NCBI GenBank assembly: GCA_944385415.1
Contig: CALWXC010000010.1
Location: 1-64,000 of the forward strand
Source: an uncultured Oscillospiraceae bacterium
GTDB lineage: Bacteria; Bacillota; Clostridia; Oscillospirales; Oscillospiraceae
Direction: 5' to 3'
DNA length: 64,000 bases
A model generated the notes under the pieces. That model saw only the letters and a list, made by a program, of their open reading frames with translations, ran no database searches and had not been told where the DNA came from. Below, one piece after another: positions 52,601-59,752 of the stretch; position 1 is the first letter of the stretch, and every line of letters starts with the position of its first letter. The position numbers and the translations under genes are program-made.

Positions 52601-52687
52601 ATCATCTCTGGTTCCAATGGCAAGCTGGACCCCAACGGCACTGTCACCCGTGCCCAGGTGGCCAAGATGCTGTATAATCTCTATTAA
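49664..52687 (+). CDS. Exported phosphodiester glycosidase-family protein with three SLH domains
   Basis: A 1007-residue secreted protein. It has a signal peptide (about 1-32, RRAAALAAATALLVGMVQA), a phosphodiester-glycosidase/NAGPA-like domain (about 60-390: LTPVAAVNGGFFSMSTG, ALNLDGGGSTTYVAQYPG), then Ig-like beta domains rich in Thr/Ser/Gly (about 400-810) and three SLH repeats (about 835-1007; GHWSADFVAYCNRQGILSG, DSMTRQEFTVALIRFLG, YIAAMVTRGIISGSNG). The SLH set anchors it to pyruvylated wall polymer; the enzyme probably cleaves a sugar phosphodiester. The start is unsure: ATG 49664 has a 14-nt gap to AGGAGG, ATG 49634 has none. Confidence 0.9.
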   Translation: MNPRFHKWAPSLRRAAALAAATALLVGMVQAATTLGYTLRQDSVELSATATLTHGQSTGTVSGGGQQTENILTYTPDSTVRPVVAFGSTLYGRSDANYVAQYLAGRNLTPVAAVNGGFFSMSTGVPMDLVLTEGILRSSGDNLAVGFRADGSTIMGDPKLQVQVIFPNGRSGIANYNKTVTKGNGLVVYSQDFDTKTKNTLSSYNVVLDTDSATLSPGQTVTGTVTAIVEDTASCDIPTGDMVVSMATESDYQYTLTNDLGGLKVGDTVQISCTMDSAWSDVVYALGCDEPLVQNGQAMTSFVLNTADKRAARTAVGVKADGTLVLYTVDGAQSGYSAGITLPELAQRMVELGCVTALNLDGGGSTTYVAQYPGSTSMTTINKPSDGQLRRCANFIFLVKDTQPAGEAVNLHLYPWDGVVLAGGRLAMTVKATDSRYTATTLPELVSYSATGGTIDERGIFTAGAEDTTAVVTAAGGNATGTRNIRVITSPSAITVENESTGNAVTSISVAAGQSLDLTAAAKLYNYTVTAQDDCYQWTVTDGLGVIDGNGKFTAAELTSAVSGTITCTAGTTSTSIAVTVSPLPPEGSVLEGLEPGFTAFSSGTGLTLSSNSSRSYVRYGTGSLRASYDLSKVDAAASSKAQVTAQLQATLPAKADHVGLWIYGDNSGNSFSLRFTDGTNESSLWVTQLNFTGWKYVTAAIPAGATSISGLAVTAGEEAATIVGTVYVDQIVATSGEMEDTTPPSLTATVSGTTLTVSASDSGSGVTSITVSIDGTSSVVPLSGGQATVSLPTDGQAHQVRITAADQFGNLSSQTVSQSGTLNNPFSDLDGHWSADFVAYCNRQGILSGSTGADGKMIYRPDDSMTRQEFTVALIRFLGVDSSQYADTTLPFADSGSIASWAMNDMKAAYALGLVTGSSSNGQLMANPTSTITRQEAMTILGRTQPMGYGLDPLTAFPDSGQVGGWARDYIAAMVTRGIISGSNGKLDPNGTVTRAQVAKMLYNLY

Positions 52688-52698
52688 ACAAATGAATC

Positions 52699-52733
52699 AA
52701 CGGGAGCACCGCTTTTGCGGTGCTCCCGTTTTG
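52699..52733 (+). terminator. Terminator of the SLH glycosidase gene
   Basis: A 14-bp perfect stem AACGGGAGCACCGC-TTTT-GCGGTGCTCCCGTT with trailing T. Confidence 0.93.
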
Positions 52734-52834
52734 CGTTGAATGTGTAAAAGAAAAAGGTGAACAGGTTTCTTGTATTGCTTGCAATATAAAATCAGTTACA
52801 GCATGGGAACAAGCGACAACGCATCGATGGGTTG

Positions 52835-53211
52835 TTACGGGTTGTACAGTTCCACAAAGCGCATCAGCATGGCGGCCAGCTGTTCCCGCGTGACTGCGTC
52901 ATCGGGTCCGAACGTGCCGTCACTGTAGCCGCCCACAATGCCCACCACCGACGCCCAACGGACGGATTCCGTATACCAGGTTTCATCCGCCACATCGGCA
53001 AAGGGCAGCGCGTCGGAGACCACAGGACTGCCCGCCATGCGCCACAAAACCGTGGCGATCATGGCCCGGCGGGTGGCGTAATCACCCAGTCCTGATAGGT
53101 GGGCGTTCCGCTGACGGTGAATGGCTGTCCCAGAATGGACACCGACTTTACATACCCATGGGCATCCAAACCCGTGTACAGCTGGTCCCATCTACCGTTG
53201 CAGGCGGGTAT
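52835..53211 (-). pseudogene. Decayed SLH-domain surface protein fragment
   Basis: In one minus-strand frame, 52835-53098 encodes the end of an SLH protein (ATRRAMIATVLWRMAG, FADVADETWYTESVRWASVV, GIVGGYSDGTFGPDDAVTRE). The frame changes near 53095-53110: upstream coding sense continues in another frame up to 53211 (RWDQLYTGLDAHGYVKSVSI, LGQPFTVSGTPTYQDW). No start, signal peptide or full SLH triplet is present, so this is a 3' remnant with at least one frameshift or deletion. It faces the intact SLH gene; the rest of 52734-53381 shows only AT-rich spacer and the next promoter. Confidence 0.8.
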
Positions 53212-53301
53212 TTGGGAAATTTATTTCCTATATGATACATGATTTTTCCCCAAACCACCAAGACTTTCTCGGCGGAACAGTGGCCGCCGCATCCTTCCGG
53301 A

Positions 53302-53330
53302 TTGTCAGACAGGGCCGCATGTGCTATGAT
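53302..53330 (+). promoter_or_regulatory. Promoter of the kinase-macrodomain cassette
   Basis: TTGTCA (53302-53307), a 17-bp spacer and TATGAT (53325-53330). Confidence 0.75.
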
Positions 53331-53381
53331 ACTTCTATCTGCTGCGGGACACCGCAGCCCATGCAGCCGGGAGGGAACAGG

Positions 53382-53891
53382 ATGGTTTTTCTGATCGCAG
53401 GAGCGTCGCATACGGGGAAAACCGCCCTGGCCCAGCGACTTTTGGAGCGGTACGGGTATCCCTATCTTTCCATCGACCATCTGAAAATGGGCCTGATCCG
53501 AAGCGGCTACACCGCGCTCACACCTATGAGCAGCGACCGGGAGCTGACGGAATATCTGTGGCCGGTGGTGCGGGAAATGATCAAAACGGCCATTGAAAAC
53601 CGGCAGAATCTCACCGTGGAGGGCTGCTATATTCCCTTTGACTGGGAACGGGACTTTACGGAGGAATACCGCGCACAGATACAATACCGCTGTCTCGTCA
53701 TGAGTGAAGCGTATATTCGCGGCCACTTTGCGGAAATTCAGGAATATGCCAACGTTGTGGAACAGCGAGGGGACGATTCGGACTGTACGATGGAAACGCT
53801 GCTGCGGGACAATGCCCAAACGCTGGAATCCTGCCGGAACTACGGCGTCGAGTATATTCTCATCGACGGGACGTATCAAATCGATTTTTGA
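53382..53891 (+). CDS. Small P-loop kinase-like protein (AAA_33/zeta-like)
   Basis: A 169-residue nucleotide-binding protein. Walker A is AGASHTGKTALAQ at the N-terminus, YPYLSIDHLKMGLIRSG holds a substrate-side Asp, and LTVEGCYIPFDW is the Walker-B-like strand. The size and layout fit small P-loop kinases (AAA_33, zeta-toxin-like, adenylate-kinase-like); the phosphate acceptor is unknown. ATG 53382 is 8 nt behind GGGAGG; the open frame further upstream lies in the promoter and pseudogene. The macrodomain gene follows after 27 bp. Confidence 0.82.
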   Translation: MVFLIAGASHTGKTALAQRLLERYGYPYLSIDHLKMGLIRSGYTALTPMSSDRELTEYLWPVVREMIKTAIENRQNLTVEGCYIPFDWERDFTEEYRAQIQYRCLVMSEAYIRGHFAEIQEYANVVEQRGDDSDCTMETLLRDNAQTLESCRNYGVEYILIDGTYQIDF

Positions 53892-53918
53892 GTGGTTCAA
53901 AAGGGGGGAGGCAGCGCT

Positions 53919-54395
<477 letters not shown>

Positions 54396-54399
54396 CGAG

Positions 54400-54753
54400 A
54401 TGGCCCGTATGGATGTGACGCAGATGCCCTTTGCCAAGCTGTATCCGCTGCTGGTGAACAAGGCGGAGAAAAAGGGCCGGACCCGGCAGGAGGTGGACCA
54501 GGTCACCGCCTGGCTCACCGGCTATACCGCCGGGGATATCGCCCGGATGGAACAGTCCGGGCTGACTTACGGTGAGTTCTTCCGCAACGCTCCCGCCCCC
54601 CATCCCAACCGGACGCGGATTACCGGCAAAGTGTGCGGCATCCGGGTGGAGGAAACCGAAGACCCGCTGATGCGGGAAATCCGTTACCTGGACAAGCTGG
54701 TGGACGATTTGGCAAAAGGCAAGGTCCTGGACCGAATATTACCCGCGGATTGA
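54400..54753 (+). CDS. DUF2200 family protein
   Basis: A 117-residue helical protein. VTQMPFAKLYPLLVNKAEKK, RTRQEVDQVTAWLTGYTAGD and LTYGEFFRNAPAPHPNR are the DUF2200 pattern; function is not established. It starts 4 bp after the macrodomain stop, so it belongs to the same cassette. Confidence 0.88.
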   Translation: MARMDVTQMPFAKLYPLLVNKAEKKGRTRQEVDQVTAWLTGYTAGDIARMEQSGLTYGEFFRNAPAPHPNRTRITGKVCGIRVEETEDPLMREIRYLDKLVDDLAKGKVLDRILPAD

Positions 54754-54766
54754 CAGAAACAACACT

Positions 54767-54820
54767 GACGCCCCCGACGCTGCGCCGTACAAGGAACCGG
54801 CGCGGAATCGGGGGCGTGAT
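54767..54820. terminator. Large convergent hairpin
   Basis: ACGCCCCCGA and TCGGGGGCGT pair across the outer part, and GCGCCG/CGGCGC inside, between the convergent DUF2200 and XRE genes. It has no clear T-run but probably separates the two transcripts. Confidence 0.6.
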
Positions 54821-54833
54821 ACAGGAAAGCGCG

Positions 54834-55283
54834 TTATACCTGGCCTTTCCAAACTCTGGCCAGAATGTCTTTGAGGACCAACAGGGCGTCGGTGTGGTTG
54901 TATCCGTAGTCCACTTGGAGCTGGGTGAGCAGCTCCCGCAGAGGGGCAGCATAGTCGTCAATGCGCACGTTCTGGTGATACGTCCCCAGAACGGGATACT
55001 TCTTGCTCCAGACTTTGTTCCAGTCAATCCGGGCCTGGGCCTCGTCGTTGACGCTGTCAATCATCTGCTGGGCCTGTTGTTCGTCGAAGTCGTATTCGAT
55101 CAGCTCGTCCAGCGTCATATGGTAGAGCATGGCCAGCCCCTTGGACTGGCGGATATCGGGCAGCGTCTCGTCGGTCTCCCATTTGGAGATGGTCTGGCGG
55201 CTGACGCCCAGCTTTTCGGCCACCTCCTCCTGGGTCAGTCCGCTCTTTTTCCGGGCGTGGTACAGGCTGCTTCCCAAACGCAT
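54834..55283 (-). CDS. XRE-family helix-turn-helix regulator
   Basis: A 149-residue protein. The N-terminal Cro/C1-type HTH (ARKKSGLTQEEVAEKLGVSR, QTISKWETDETLPDI, about 8-62) is standard; the C-terminal 80 residues are acidic and helical with no named domain. ATG 55283 is used, preceded by AGGAGG. It is monocistronic, and its target is unknown; proximity to the kinase-macrodomain cassette is noted, but the genes converge. Confidence 0.9.
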   Translation of the reverse strand: MRLGSSLYHARKKSGLTQEEVAEKLGVSRQTISKWETDETLPDIRQSKGLAMLYHMTLDELIEYDFDEQQAQQMIDSVNDEAQARIDWNKVWSKKYPVLGTYHQNVRIDDYAAPLRELLTQLQVDYGYNHTDALLVLKDILARVWKGQV

Positions 55284-55426
55284 AGTATCGTCCTCCTATC
55301 GTCAAGTTCTGCCTTCCAGTATACCGCCCGGCCCGCCAAAAATCCACCAGGGAAACCTGTCAGGTTCGCCCGGATTCTTAACACCGGCCCCGTCCGGGGC
55401 CAATCGCGTTTCACAGGAGGTACCCA

Positions 55427-55633
55427 ATGCACCATTCCAAAGAAGAACTGCTGGAAGCCAAACGGCAGATTGATTCCACCCTGCACAAGCTGCGGGAAAC
55501 CGTCAAAACCCTGGAGGGAAAGGAGAACCCCGTCCGGTACAAATCCCAAATCACCCTGGCAAACCGGCGGATTCAGGCGTTTACCATCGCCGTTTCCCTG
55601 ATTGAACGGGAGTTGGAACAACAGACAGAATAA
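55427..55633 (+). CDS. Small coiled-coil protein
   Basis: A 68-residue Lys/Glu-rich protein that is helical throughout, with heptad-like hydrophobics (LLEAKRQIDSTLHKLRETVK, ANRRIQAFTIAVSLIERELE). ACAGGAGG stands 6 nt ahead of ATG 55427, and a strong terminator follows, so it is a real gene. No family is recognised. Confidence 0.75.
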   Translation: MHHSKEELLEAKRQIDSTLHKLRETVKTLEGKENPVRYKSQITLANRRIQAFTIAVSLIERELEQQTE

Positions 55634-55634
55634 C

Positions 55635-55668
55635 AAACCCGCCCGGAACGCGCTCCGGGCGGGTTTTC
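55635..55668. terminator. Convergent terminator
   Basis: AAACCCGCCCGGA / TCCGGGCGGGTTT (55635-55647, 55654-55666), 6-nt loop, between the small coiled-coil gene and the minus-strand operon. Confidence 0.92.
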
Positions 55669-55672
55669 CATA

Positions 55673-56776
55673 TCATGATCCCAGTTGACCCGATTCCACG
55701 CGGCGTTTCAGGTCCAAAACCTTTTCCTCAATCTGTTTCATGACGGCAAGGAACGTGCTGTCCGGCTGGCCGGTGGGGTCATCAAGACCCCAGTCCTCCC
55801 GATGGGAGCAGGGCAGGGTGGGGCACTGAACATTGCAGCCCATGGTGACCACAATATCCACCGTCGGCAGGGCGGAAAGGGGTTTATTGTGCTGGGATTG
55901 GGCCATGTCGATGCCGTAGACCTGCCGCATCAGACGCACCGCGTCGGGGTTGATCTGTGCGCCGGGTTCGGTACCGGCGGAAAAACTCTCGAATACATCC
56001 CCGGCCAGATGCTTTCCCAGCGCTTCCGCCATCTGACTGCGGCAGGAGTTATGGACGCAGAGGAAGGCCACCTTGGGGCGTTTGCGGTTGATGGGCGCAA
56101 AGGGGCAGCGTTTGCCAATGCACTGGTTGTTCTGCTTCAAATAGGTGCAGACGGGGACGGTCCGCGTCATGGACACCCCCAGGTGTTCCCGTGCAAAGTC
56201 CACGGCGGCCAGAATGGCCAGGTAGGAATCCCGCTTGCAGCAGCGGGGGCCGCCCACCTTGCCGATGCTGTCCAGGGCCCGGCCGGTCATCTGATTGCTC
56301 AATCCCCAGGGCTCCTGGGCCAGGGGCGTGGACTCTGTGGCAATGGCCAGAAACTGCCCCGCACTGATGCCCGCACCGCAGGCGCCCCAAAATCCGCAGG
56401 CGCCGCCGGGAACGGCCTTGCCCCGGCTGTACATCTCGTGCAGAGCTGCTTCCAAATCCAGGACGCCCCCGGCGTTTTTGTAGGCGGTGAGCAGGGCCGC
56501 GCCCACCATCACATGGTGTTCCGGGCCGTGCATATGGCAGAACGGCAGGTCCATCATCCGCCGGAGGATGGCGACAGGGTCCGTGGAGGTCTCCGAGAGA
56601 CACAGGCCGAAAATGCTGTCCATACCCTGGGTGTGGCACTCGCTGCATACATAGTGTCCATTGACGCAGCGGGTTTTACTGGGCTCTTGCTTGTGGCAGA
56701 TGGCGCACTCCATCATCTGGTCCTGCACCAGATATTCCAGCGGCGCTTTGCAGATCAAACATTCTTCCTTGCTCAT
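55673..56776 (-). CDS. DUF5714-ArsC fusion protein
   Basis: A 367-residue two-domain protein. Residues 1-225 form a Cys-rich DUF5714-type domain with zinc-ribbon-like CxxC/CxxC pairs (EECLICK, MECAICHK, HYVCSECH) and glycine loops (PGGACGFWGACGAGISAGQF, KVGGPRCCKRDS). Residues 235-360 are a low-molecular-weight-phosphatase-type arsenate reductase: P-loop CVHNSCR (Cys240, Arg246), redox pair Cys314/Cys318 in TMGCNVQCP, and WGLDDPTG. The ATG overlaps the hydrolase stop (ATGA). No arsR, arsB or acr3 is nearby. The joint is in frame with no sign of artefact. Confidence 0.85.
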   Translation of the reverse strand: MSKEECLICKAPLEYLVQDQMMECAICHKQEPSKTRCVNGHYVCSECHTQGMDSIFGLCLSETSTDPVAILRRMMDLPFCHMHGPEHHVMVGAALLTAYKNAGGVLDLEAALHEMYSRGKAVPGGACGFWGACGAGISAGQFLAIATESTPLAQEPWGLSNQMTGRALDSIGKVGGPRCCKRDSYLAILAAVDFAREHLGVSMTRTVPVCTYLKQNNQCIGKRCPFAPINRKRPKVAFLCVHNSCRSQMAEALGKHLAGDVFESFSAGTEPGAQINPDAVRLMRQVYGIDMAQSQHNKPLSALPTVDIVVTMGCNVQCPTLPCSHREDWGLDDPTGQPDSTFLAVMKQIEEKVLDLKRRVESGQLGS

Positions 56777-57462
56777 GTCTCAGTCTCCTCCCAGTTCCGC
56801 AGTACGGCCAGTTGTTCGGGGGTATGGAACCAGTGTTCTCCACCCTCCATCACGGTCAGCCCGGCGCTGTGCTGCCGGGCGTATATTTCAACCATTGGAC
56901 GAGGTGTTAAATTGTCCTCGCTTCCGTAAAGAATGCGGACGGGACAGGTCCACTGGTGGACCGGGTGTTCCCGTACCCAGCACAGGTAGTTCCAGGACAA
57001 GGTCTGGCCGAAGGTGGTAGCAATGGTTCCCTGTTCCTGCAGTTGGCGCTCGGTCACACCGGCCCAGCCCATCATGGTTTGAATCAAGGCTTCCATGTCC
57101 AGGACAGGAGATACCAAAAGGGCGCGTGCCGGTGCCTCAACGGCCAGCATGGCAAAGTACGCCCCGATACTGGTGGCCCGGAGGGAGACGGTGTGCCAAC
57201 GCGGGGTTACCCAATTCAGCGCCGCCTGAATATCGGGGACTGCTGCCCAGGGCGTCAATTCCTCGCCCCGGTCCTGACGCGCTCCATGGCCGGGCAGGTC
57301 GATGGACAGCACTTGATATCCTTTTGGACAGACCACCTGGGCAAAGGCTTCGGCTTCCTCCTTATGGCCCATCTGGCCATGGAGAAACAGATATCCCTGC
57401 TCCGCAGGCGCACCGTATAAAACGGCAGGAATTGTACCGATCAAAACTTGTTCTGTGTTCAT
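56773..57462 (-). CDS. Alpha/beta hydrolase
   Basis: A 229-residue esterase/lipase-fold protein. The oxyanion loop is in YLFLHGQMGHKEEA, the nucleophile elbow reads ATSIG (GxSxG with Ala first), an Asp is in RILYGSEDNLTPR, and the His is in EGGEHWFH. The substrate is unknown. Its start overlaps the flavodoxin stop and its stop overlaps the fusion gene's start, both as ATGA. Confidence 0.88.
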   Translation of the reverse strand: MNTEQVLIGTIPAVLYGAPAEQGYLFLHGQMGHKEEAEAFAQVVCPKGYQVLSIDLPGHGARQDRGEELTPWAAVPDIQAALNWVTPRWHTVSLRATSIGAYFAMLAVEAPARALLVSPVLDMEALIQTMMGWAGVTERQLQEQGTIATTFGQTLSWNYLCWVREHPVHQWTCPVRILYGSEDNLTPRPMVEIYARQHSAGLTVMEGGEHWFHTPEQLAVLRNWEETET

Positions 57463-57917
57463 GTGTTTGCCTTTCCATTTTGAAGCCCGCGATAAAACCG
57501 GCGGGCGTTTTCTAGGTCCTGGGAGTCTGGATGGCCCTTGGCCGTCCCGCCTACCAGCTTAAAGGGGCCAAAGGTGTCATAGCCTTTACAGGAAAATTCA
57601 CCCAGAATGGGACAGTGTTTTTCCACCGCAATCCCATGGAGGGCCTTGGCCCCGGTACCGGCCTTTAATCCGTAGGTATAGACGAAAAACACCGGTTTCC
57701 CCTGGGGGAGAGACTGCCGGGCCAATTCTACTACCGATTTGTGCATTTCAAACCCATAGATGCCGGACGCGAAGCCGATGCAGTCGTATTCCTCCAGCCG
57801 GACGGGCTGACCGACGCTCACATCAAAGAGATCGACCCCGCCCGCTTCGGCCATGGCCTCCAAAACCTTCCGGGTGTTGCCGTGGTGGTGGGAATAGTAA
57901 CAGATGGCGGTTTTCAT
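57459..57917 (-). CDS. Flavodoxin family protein
   Basis: A 152-residue FMN-binding electron carrier. The phosphate loop is YYSHHHGNTRKV, and VFFVYTYGLKAGTG and CKGYDTFGPFKLVGG are the flavin-contact loops. ATG 57917 is used because the frame beyond it lies in the SDR gene. It overlaps both neighbours by 4 nt. It may supply electrons to a partner in the operon. Confidence 0.9.
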   Translation of the reverse strand: MKTAICYYSHHHGNTRKVLEAMAEAGGVDLFDVSVGQPVRLEEYDCIGFASGIYGFEMHKSVVELARQSLPQGKPVFFVYTYGLKAGTGAKALHGIAVEKHCPILGEFSCKGYDTFGPFKLVGGTAKGHPDSQDLENARRFYRGLQNGKANT

Positions 57918-58633
57918 TCCGGGTTTCCTCCTTGCAGCGTCCACCCGAAATCGTTGTGGTAGATCATCTGACGGGTCATGCCGCCATCGATGCAGATATT
58001 CTCACCGGTGAGAAAGCCCGCCTTGTCCGAACAGAGATACAGCACCATATTGGCGATGTCCAGGGGATTGCCCACCCGGCCCGCAGGCTGCTGGATGGCG
58101 TCCGGGCCCTCGTAGACGGTATAGTCGGTGTCAATCCAGCCGGGAGAAATGGAGTTGACCCGCACTTTGCCGCTGAAACTCACGGCCAAGGCATGGGTCA
58201 ACGCGGCAATGCCGCCCTTGGCCGCCGTGTAGCTCTCCGTCTGGGGCTGGCTCATCCGGTCCCGGGACGAGGAGATGTTCACGATGGCCCCGCCGGGGGC
58301 GAAGTGGGGCGCGAACAGCTTGGAAAGGTAAAAGGGCGCGGTGACGCCCACCCGCAGGGCGTAGTTAAACTCGTCATAGGTACAATCGTCAATGCCTTTC
58401 ATCAGGGGCAGGGCGTTGTTAATGAGATAGTCCACATGGCCGTAATCGGCCAGGACTTTCCGGGAGAAGTTCTCTAAAACGGTCTGATCAGCCAAATCGC
58501 CCACAAAATAGTCGTTGGGCAGCAGATCAATGACGCACACCGCGGCGCCCTCTTTTTGAAATTCCTCCACAATGGCCTTGCCGATGCCCCGTGCGCCGCC
58601 GGTGACGACGGCCACTTTCTTTTCAAATATCAT
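57914..58633 (-). CDS. Short-chain dehydrogenase/reductase
   Basis: A 239-residue classical SDR. The cofactor motif is TGGARGIGKA, the NN of YLINNALP stands for NNAG, the catalytic Ser lies in NISSSRDRM, and Tyr/Lys are in SYTAAKGG. The Asp after strand 2 (VIDLLP) suggests NAD rather than NADP. The substrate is unknown. It lies 9 bp behind the TIGR04076 gene and overlaps the flavodoxin gene by 4 nt. Confidence 0.9.
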   Translation of the reverse strand: MIFEKKVAVVTGGARGIGKAIVEEFQKEGAAVCVIDLLPNDYFVGDLADQTVLENFSRKVLADYGHVDYLINNALPLMKGIDDCTYDEFNYALRVGVTAPFYLSKLFAPHFAPGGAIVNISSSRDRMSQPQTESYTAAKGGIAALTHALAVSFSGKVRVNSISPGWIDTDYTVYEGPDAIQQPAGRVGNPLDIANMVLYLCSDKAGFLTGENICIDGGMTRQMIYHNDFGWTLQGGNPE

Positions 58634-58642
58634 ACGATCACC

Positions 58643-58957
58643 TCACTCTGCGTCCTCGTCCAACGCTTCCACCAGAAAGCTCACCGGACGAAACCCGTCG
58701 TTGCAGGAGAGCATGGCGGACTTGGGATTCTGCATCCAGCCGTCATAAAAATTCCCGCCGCCGTGGCTCAGGGCCAGCACAAAGGGGGAGAGGGTGTCCC
58801 AGGCGCTTTGACAAAAGCCCTCGGGCTTCTCCCAGCCGTTGGCGATAAAGACTTGACCCACCGCCATATCACAGGCGTGGGTGATGGGATTTTCGTACTG
58901 GGCCATCAGGTCCTCATACCGGGCCATGCGCATGACGGTGATCTTACATTTTTTCAT
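58643..58957 (-). CDS. TIGR04076 family protein
   Basis: A 104-residue soluble protein of the uncharacterised TIGR04076 group, with the typical N-terminal KKCKITVMR strand, an ACDMAVGQVF segment and a C-terminal CNDGFRPVSFLVEALDE. Four cysteines are spread through the chain and could bind metal. Its ATG overlaps the deformylase stop. Function is unknown; the family often sits in anaerobe redox operons. Confidence 0.8.
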   Translation of the reverse strand: MKKCKITVMRMARYEDLMAQYENPITHACDMAVGQVFIANGWEKPEGFCQSAWDTLSPFVLALSHGGGNFYDGWMQNPKSAMLSCNDGFRPVSFLVEALDEDAE

Positions 58958-59364
58958 ATGATAATCCCCTCGCAGTGGTCCAGCTCGTGCTGGATGATCT
59001 GGGCGGTCCAGCCGGTAAAAGTTTTCAGCCGGACCTGGAACTGCTCGTTCTGCCAGCGAACCTTGATGGACTGCCAGCGTTTGGCCGGACGGGTGCCGGT
59101 GAGGGAGAGACAGCCTTCCTCCGCGTCATAGGGGCCGGATTTTTTCACCAGTTCCGGATTGAACATGACCATATAGGTGCCCTCGTTGTCAAAGGCAATG
59201 ATCCGCTTGTTGACGCCGATCATATTGGCCGCCATGCCCACACAGCCGTTTTTGTGGTATTCCAGGGTTTCCAGCAGGTCGGCGGCAACGGAGAGGTCGT
59301 CCGGCGTGGCGGGCTCCGCCTTTTGGGCGAGAAAGGTTTCGTCTTTGCAGATGTCTCGAATCAT
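58954..59364 (-). CDS. def: Peptide deformylase paralogue
   Basis: A 136-residue metallo-deformylase. Motif 2 (EEGCLSL) and motif 3 (QHELDH) supply the Cys and two His metal ligands. Motif 1 reads GCVGMAANMIG, where the usual Gln of GxGLAAxQ is replaced by Met, so activity or specificity may differ from the housekeeping enzyme; no fmt is nearby. AAGGAG lies ahead of the ATG. It is the first gene of a six-gene accessory operon. Confidence 0.9.
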   Translation of the reverse strand: MIRDICKDETFLAQKAEPATPDDLSVAADLLETLEYHKNGCVGMAANMIGVNKRIIAFDNEGTYMVMFNPELVKKSGPYDAEEGCLSLTGTRPAKRWQSIKVRWQNEQFQVRLKTFTGWTAQIIQHELDHCEGIII

Positions 59365-59401
59365 AGTGGGTGCTCCTTATGTTGTCGGTTGGCGTGTGCC
59401 G

Positions 59402-59480
59402 TCACCGAACCGGGGTGTATTGGATTTGGGCGACCTTGTCCGTGGTCTCCAGCTTGAAGATCACCGGATGCAGGACGTTG
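59402..59480 (-). pseudogene. Coding-like remnant in the def-operon leader
   Basis: An open minus-strand frame ending in TGA at 59402-59404 reads NVLHPVIFKLETTDKVAQIQ then YTPVR, with G or C in nearly every third position, as in real genes here. It has no start codon with a ribosome binding site and begins just downstream of the operon promoter. It is probably the last piece of a lost gene, left in the leader. Confidence 0.45.
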
Positions 59481-59488
59481 GTGCTCTT

Positions 59489-59518
59489 ATCATACCGTCC
59501 CACCCATGGTACTGTCAA
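59489..59518 (-). promoter_or_regulatory. Promoter of the def-ArsC operon
   Basis: Minus strand consensus TTGACA (59513-59518), an 18-bp spacer and TATGAT (59489-59494). The leader to def is about 115 nt. Confidence 0.72.
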
Positions 59519-59557
59519 TGGCCCGTCCAATCCCGCTGCCTATGGTGGTACCATAGC

Positions 59558-59605
59558 AAACAGCCGGCGAGCGCCACAGTACATGGCGCTCGCCGGCTGT
59601 TTTTG
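59558..59605. terminator. 19-bp perfect hairpin terminator
   Basis: Arms 59558-59576 and 59584-59602 pair over 19 bp with a 7-nt loop, followed by T5 on the plus strand. It insulates the def operon from the decayed region; on the minus strand the T-run is only three. Confidence 0.85.
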
Positions 59606-59625
59606 TGCAATATGGGGTGGTTCTG

Positions 59626-59752
59626 TTATGCCATGGGGGCCGTTCCACGCCAGCCGAAACCGGCGGTTTCGGATGACTGGGTGGAATTGGTCTGGGTCAG
59701 GTCTGTGGTCTGGGTCATCAGTTCCGCAATCCGCTCCATGACATCGGAAATA
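59626..59752 (-). pseudogene. 3' remnant joined to the truncated response regulator
   Basis: A minus-strand frame ending TAA at 59626-59628 reads ISDVMERIAELMTQTTDLTQ then TNSTQSSETAGFGWRGTAPM, in good local codon style, but has no start. It begins exactly where similarity of the neighbouring response regulator stops, so it is the tail of another gene fused there by deletion. Confidence 0.5.

Noticed and set aside
53121..53381. 87-codon N-terminal extension of the P-loop kinase
   Set aside because: It would begin in the SLH pseudogene and run through the promoter; ATG 53382 has a good ribosome binding site and directly precedes the Walker A strand.
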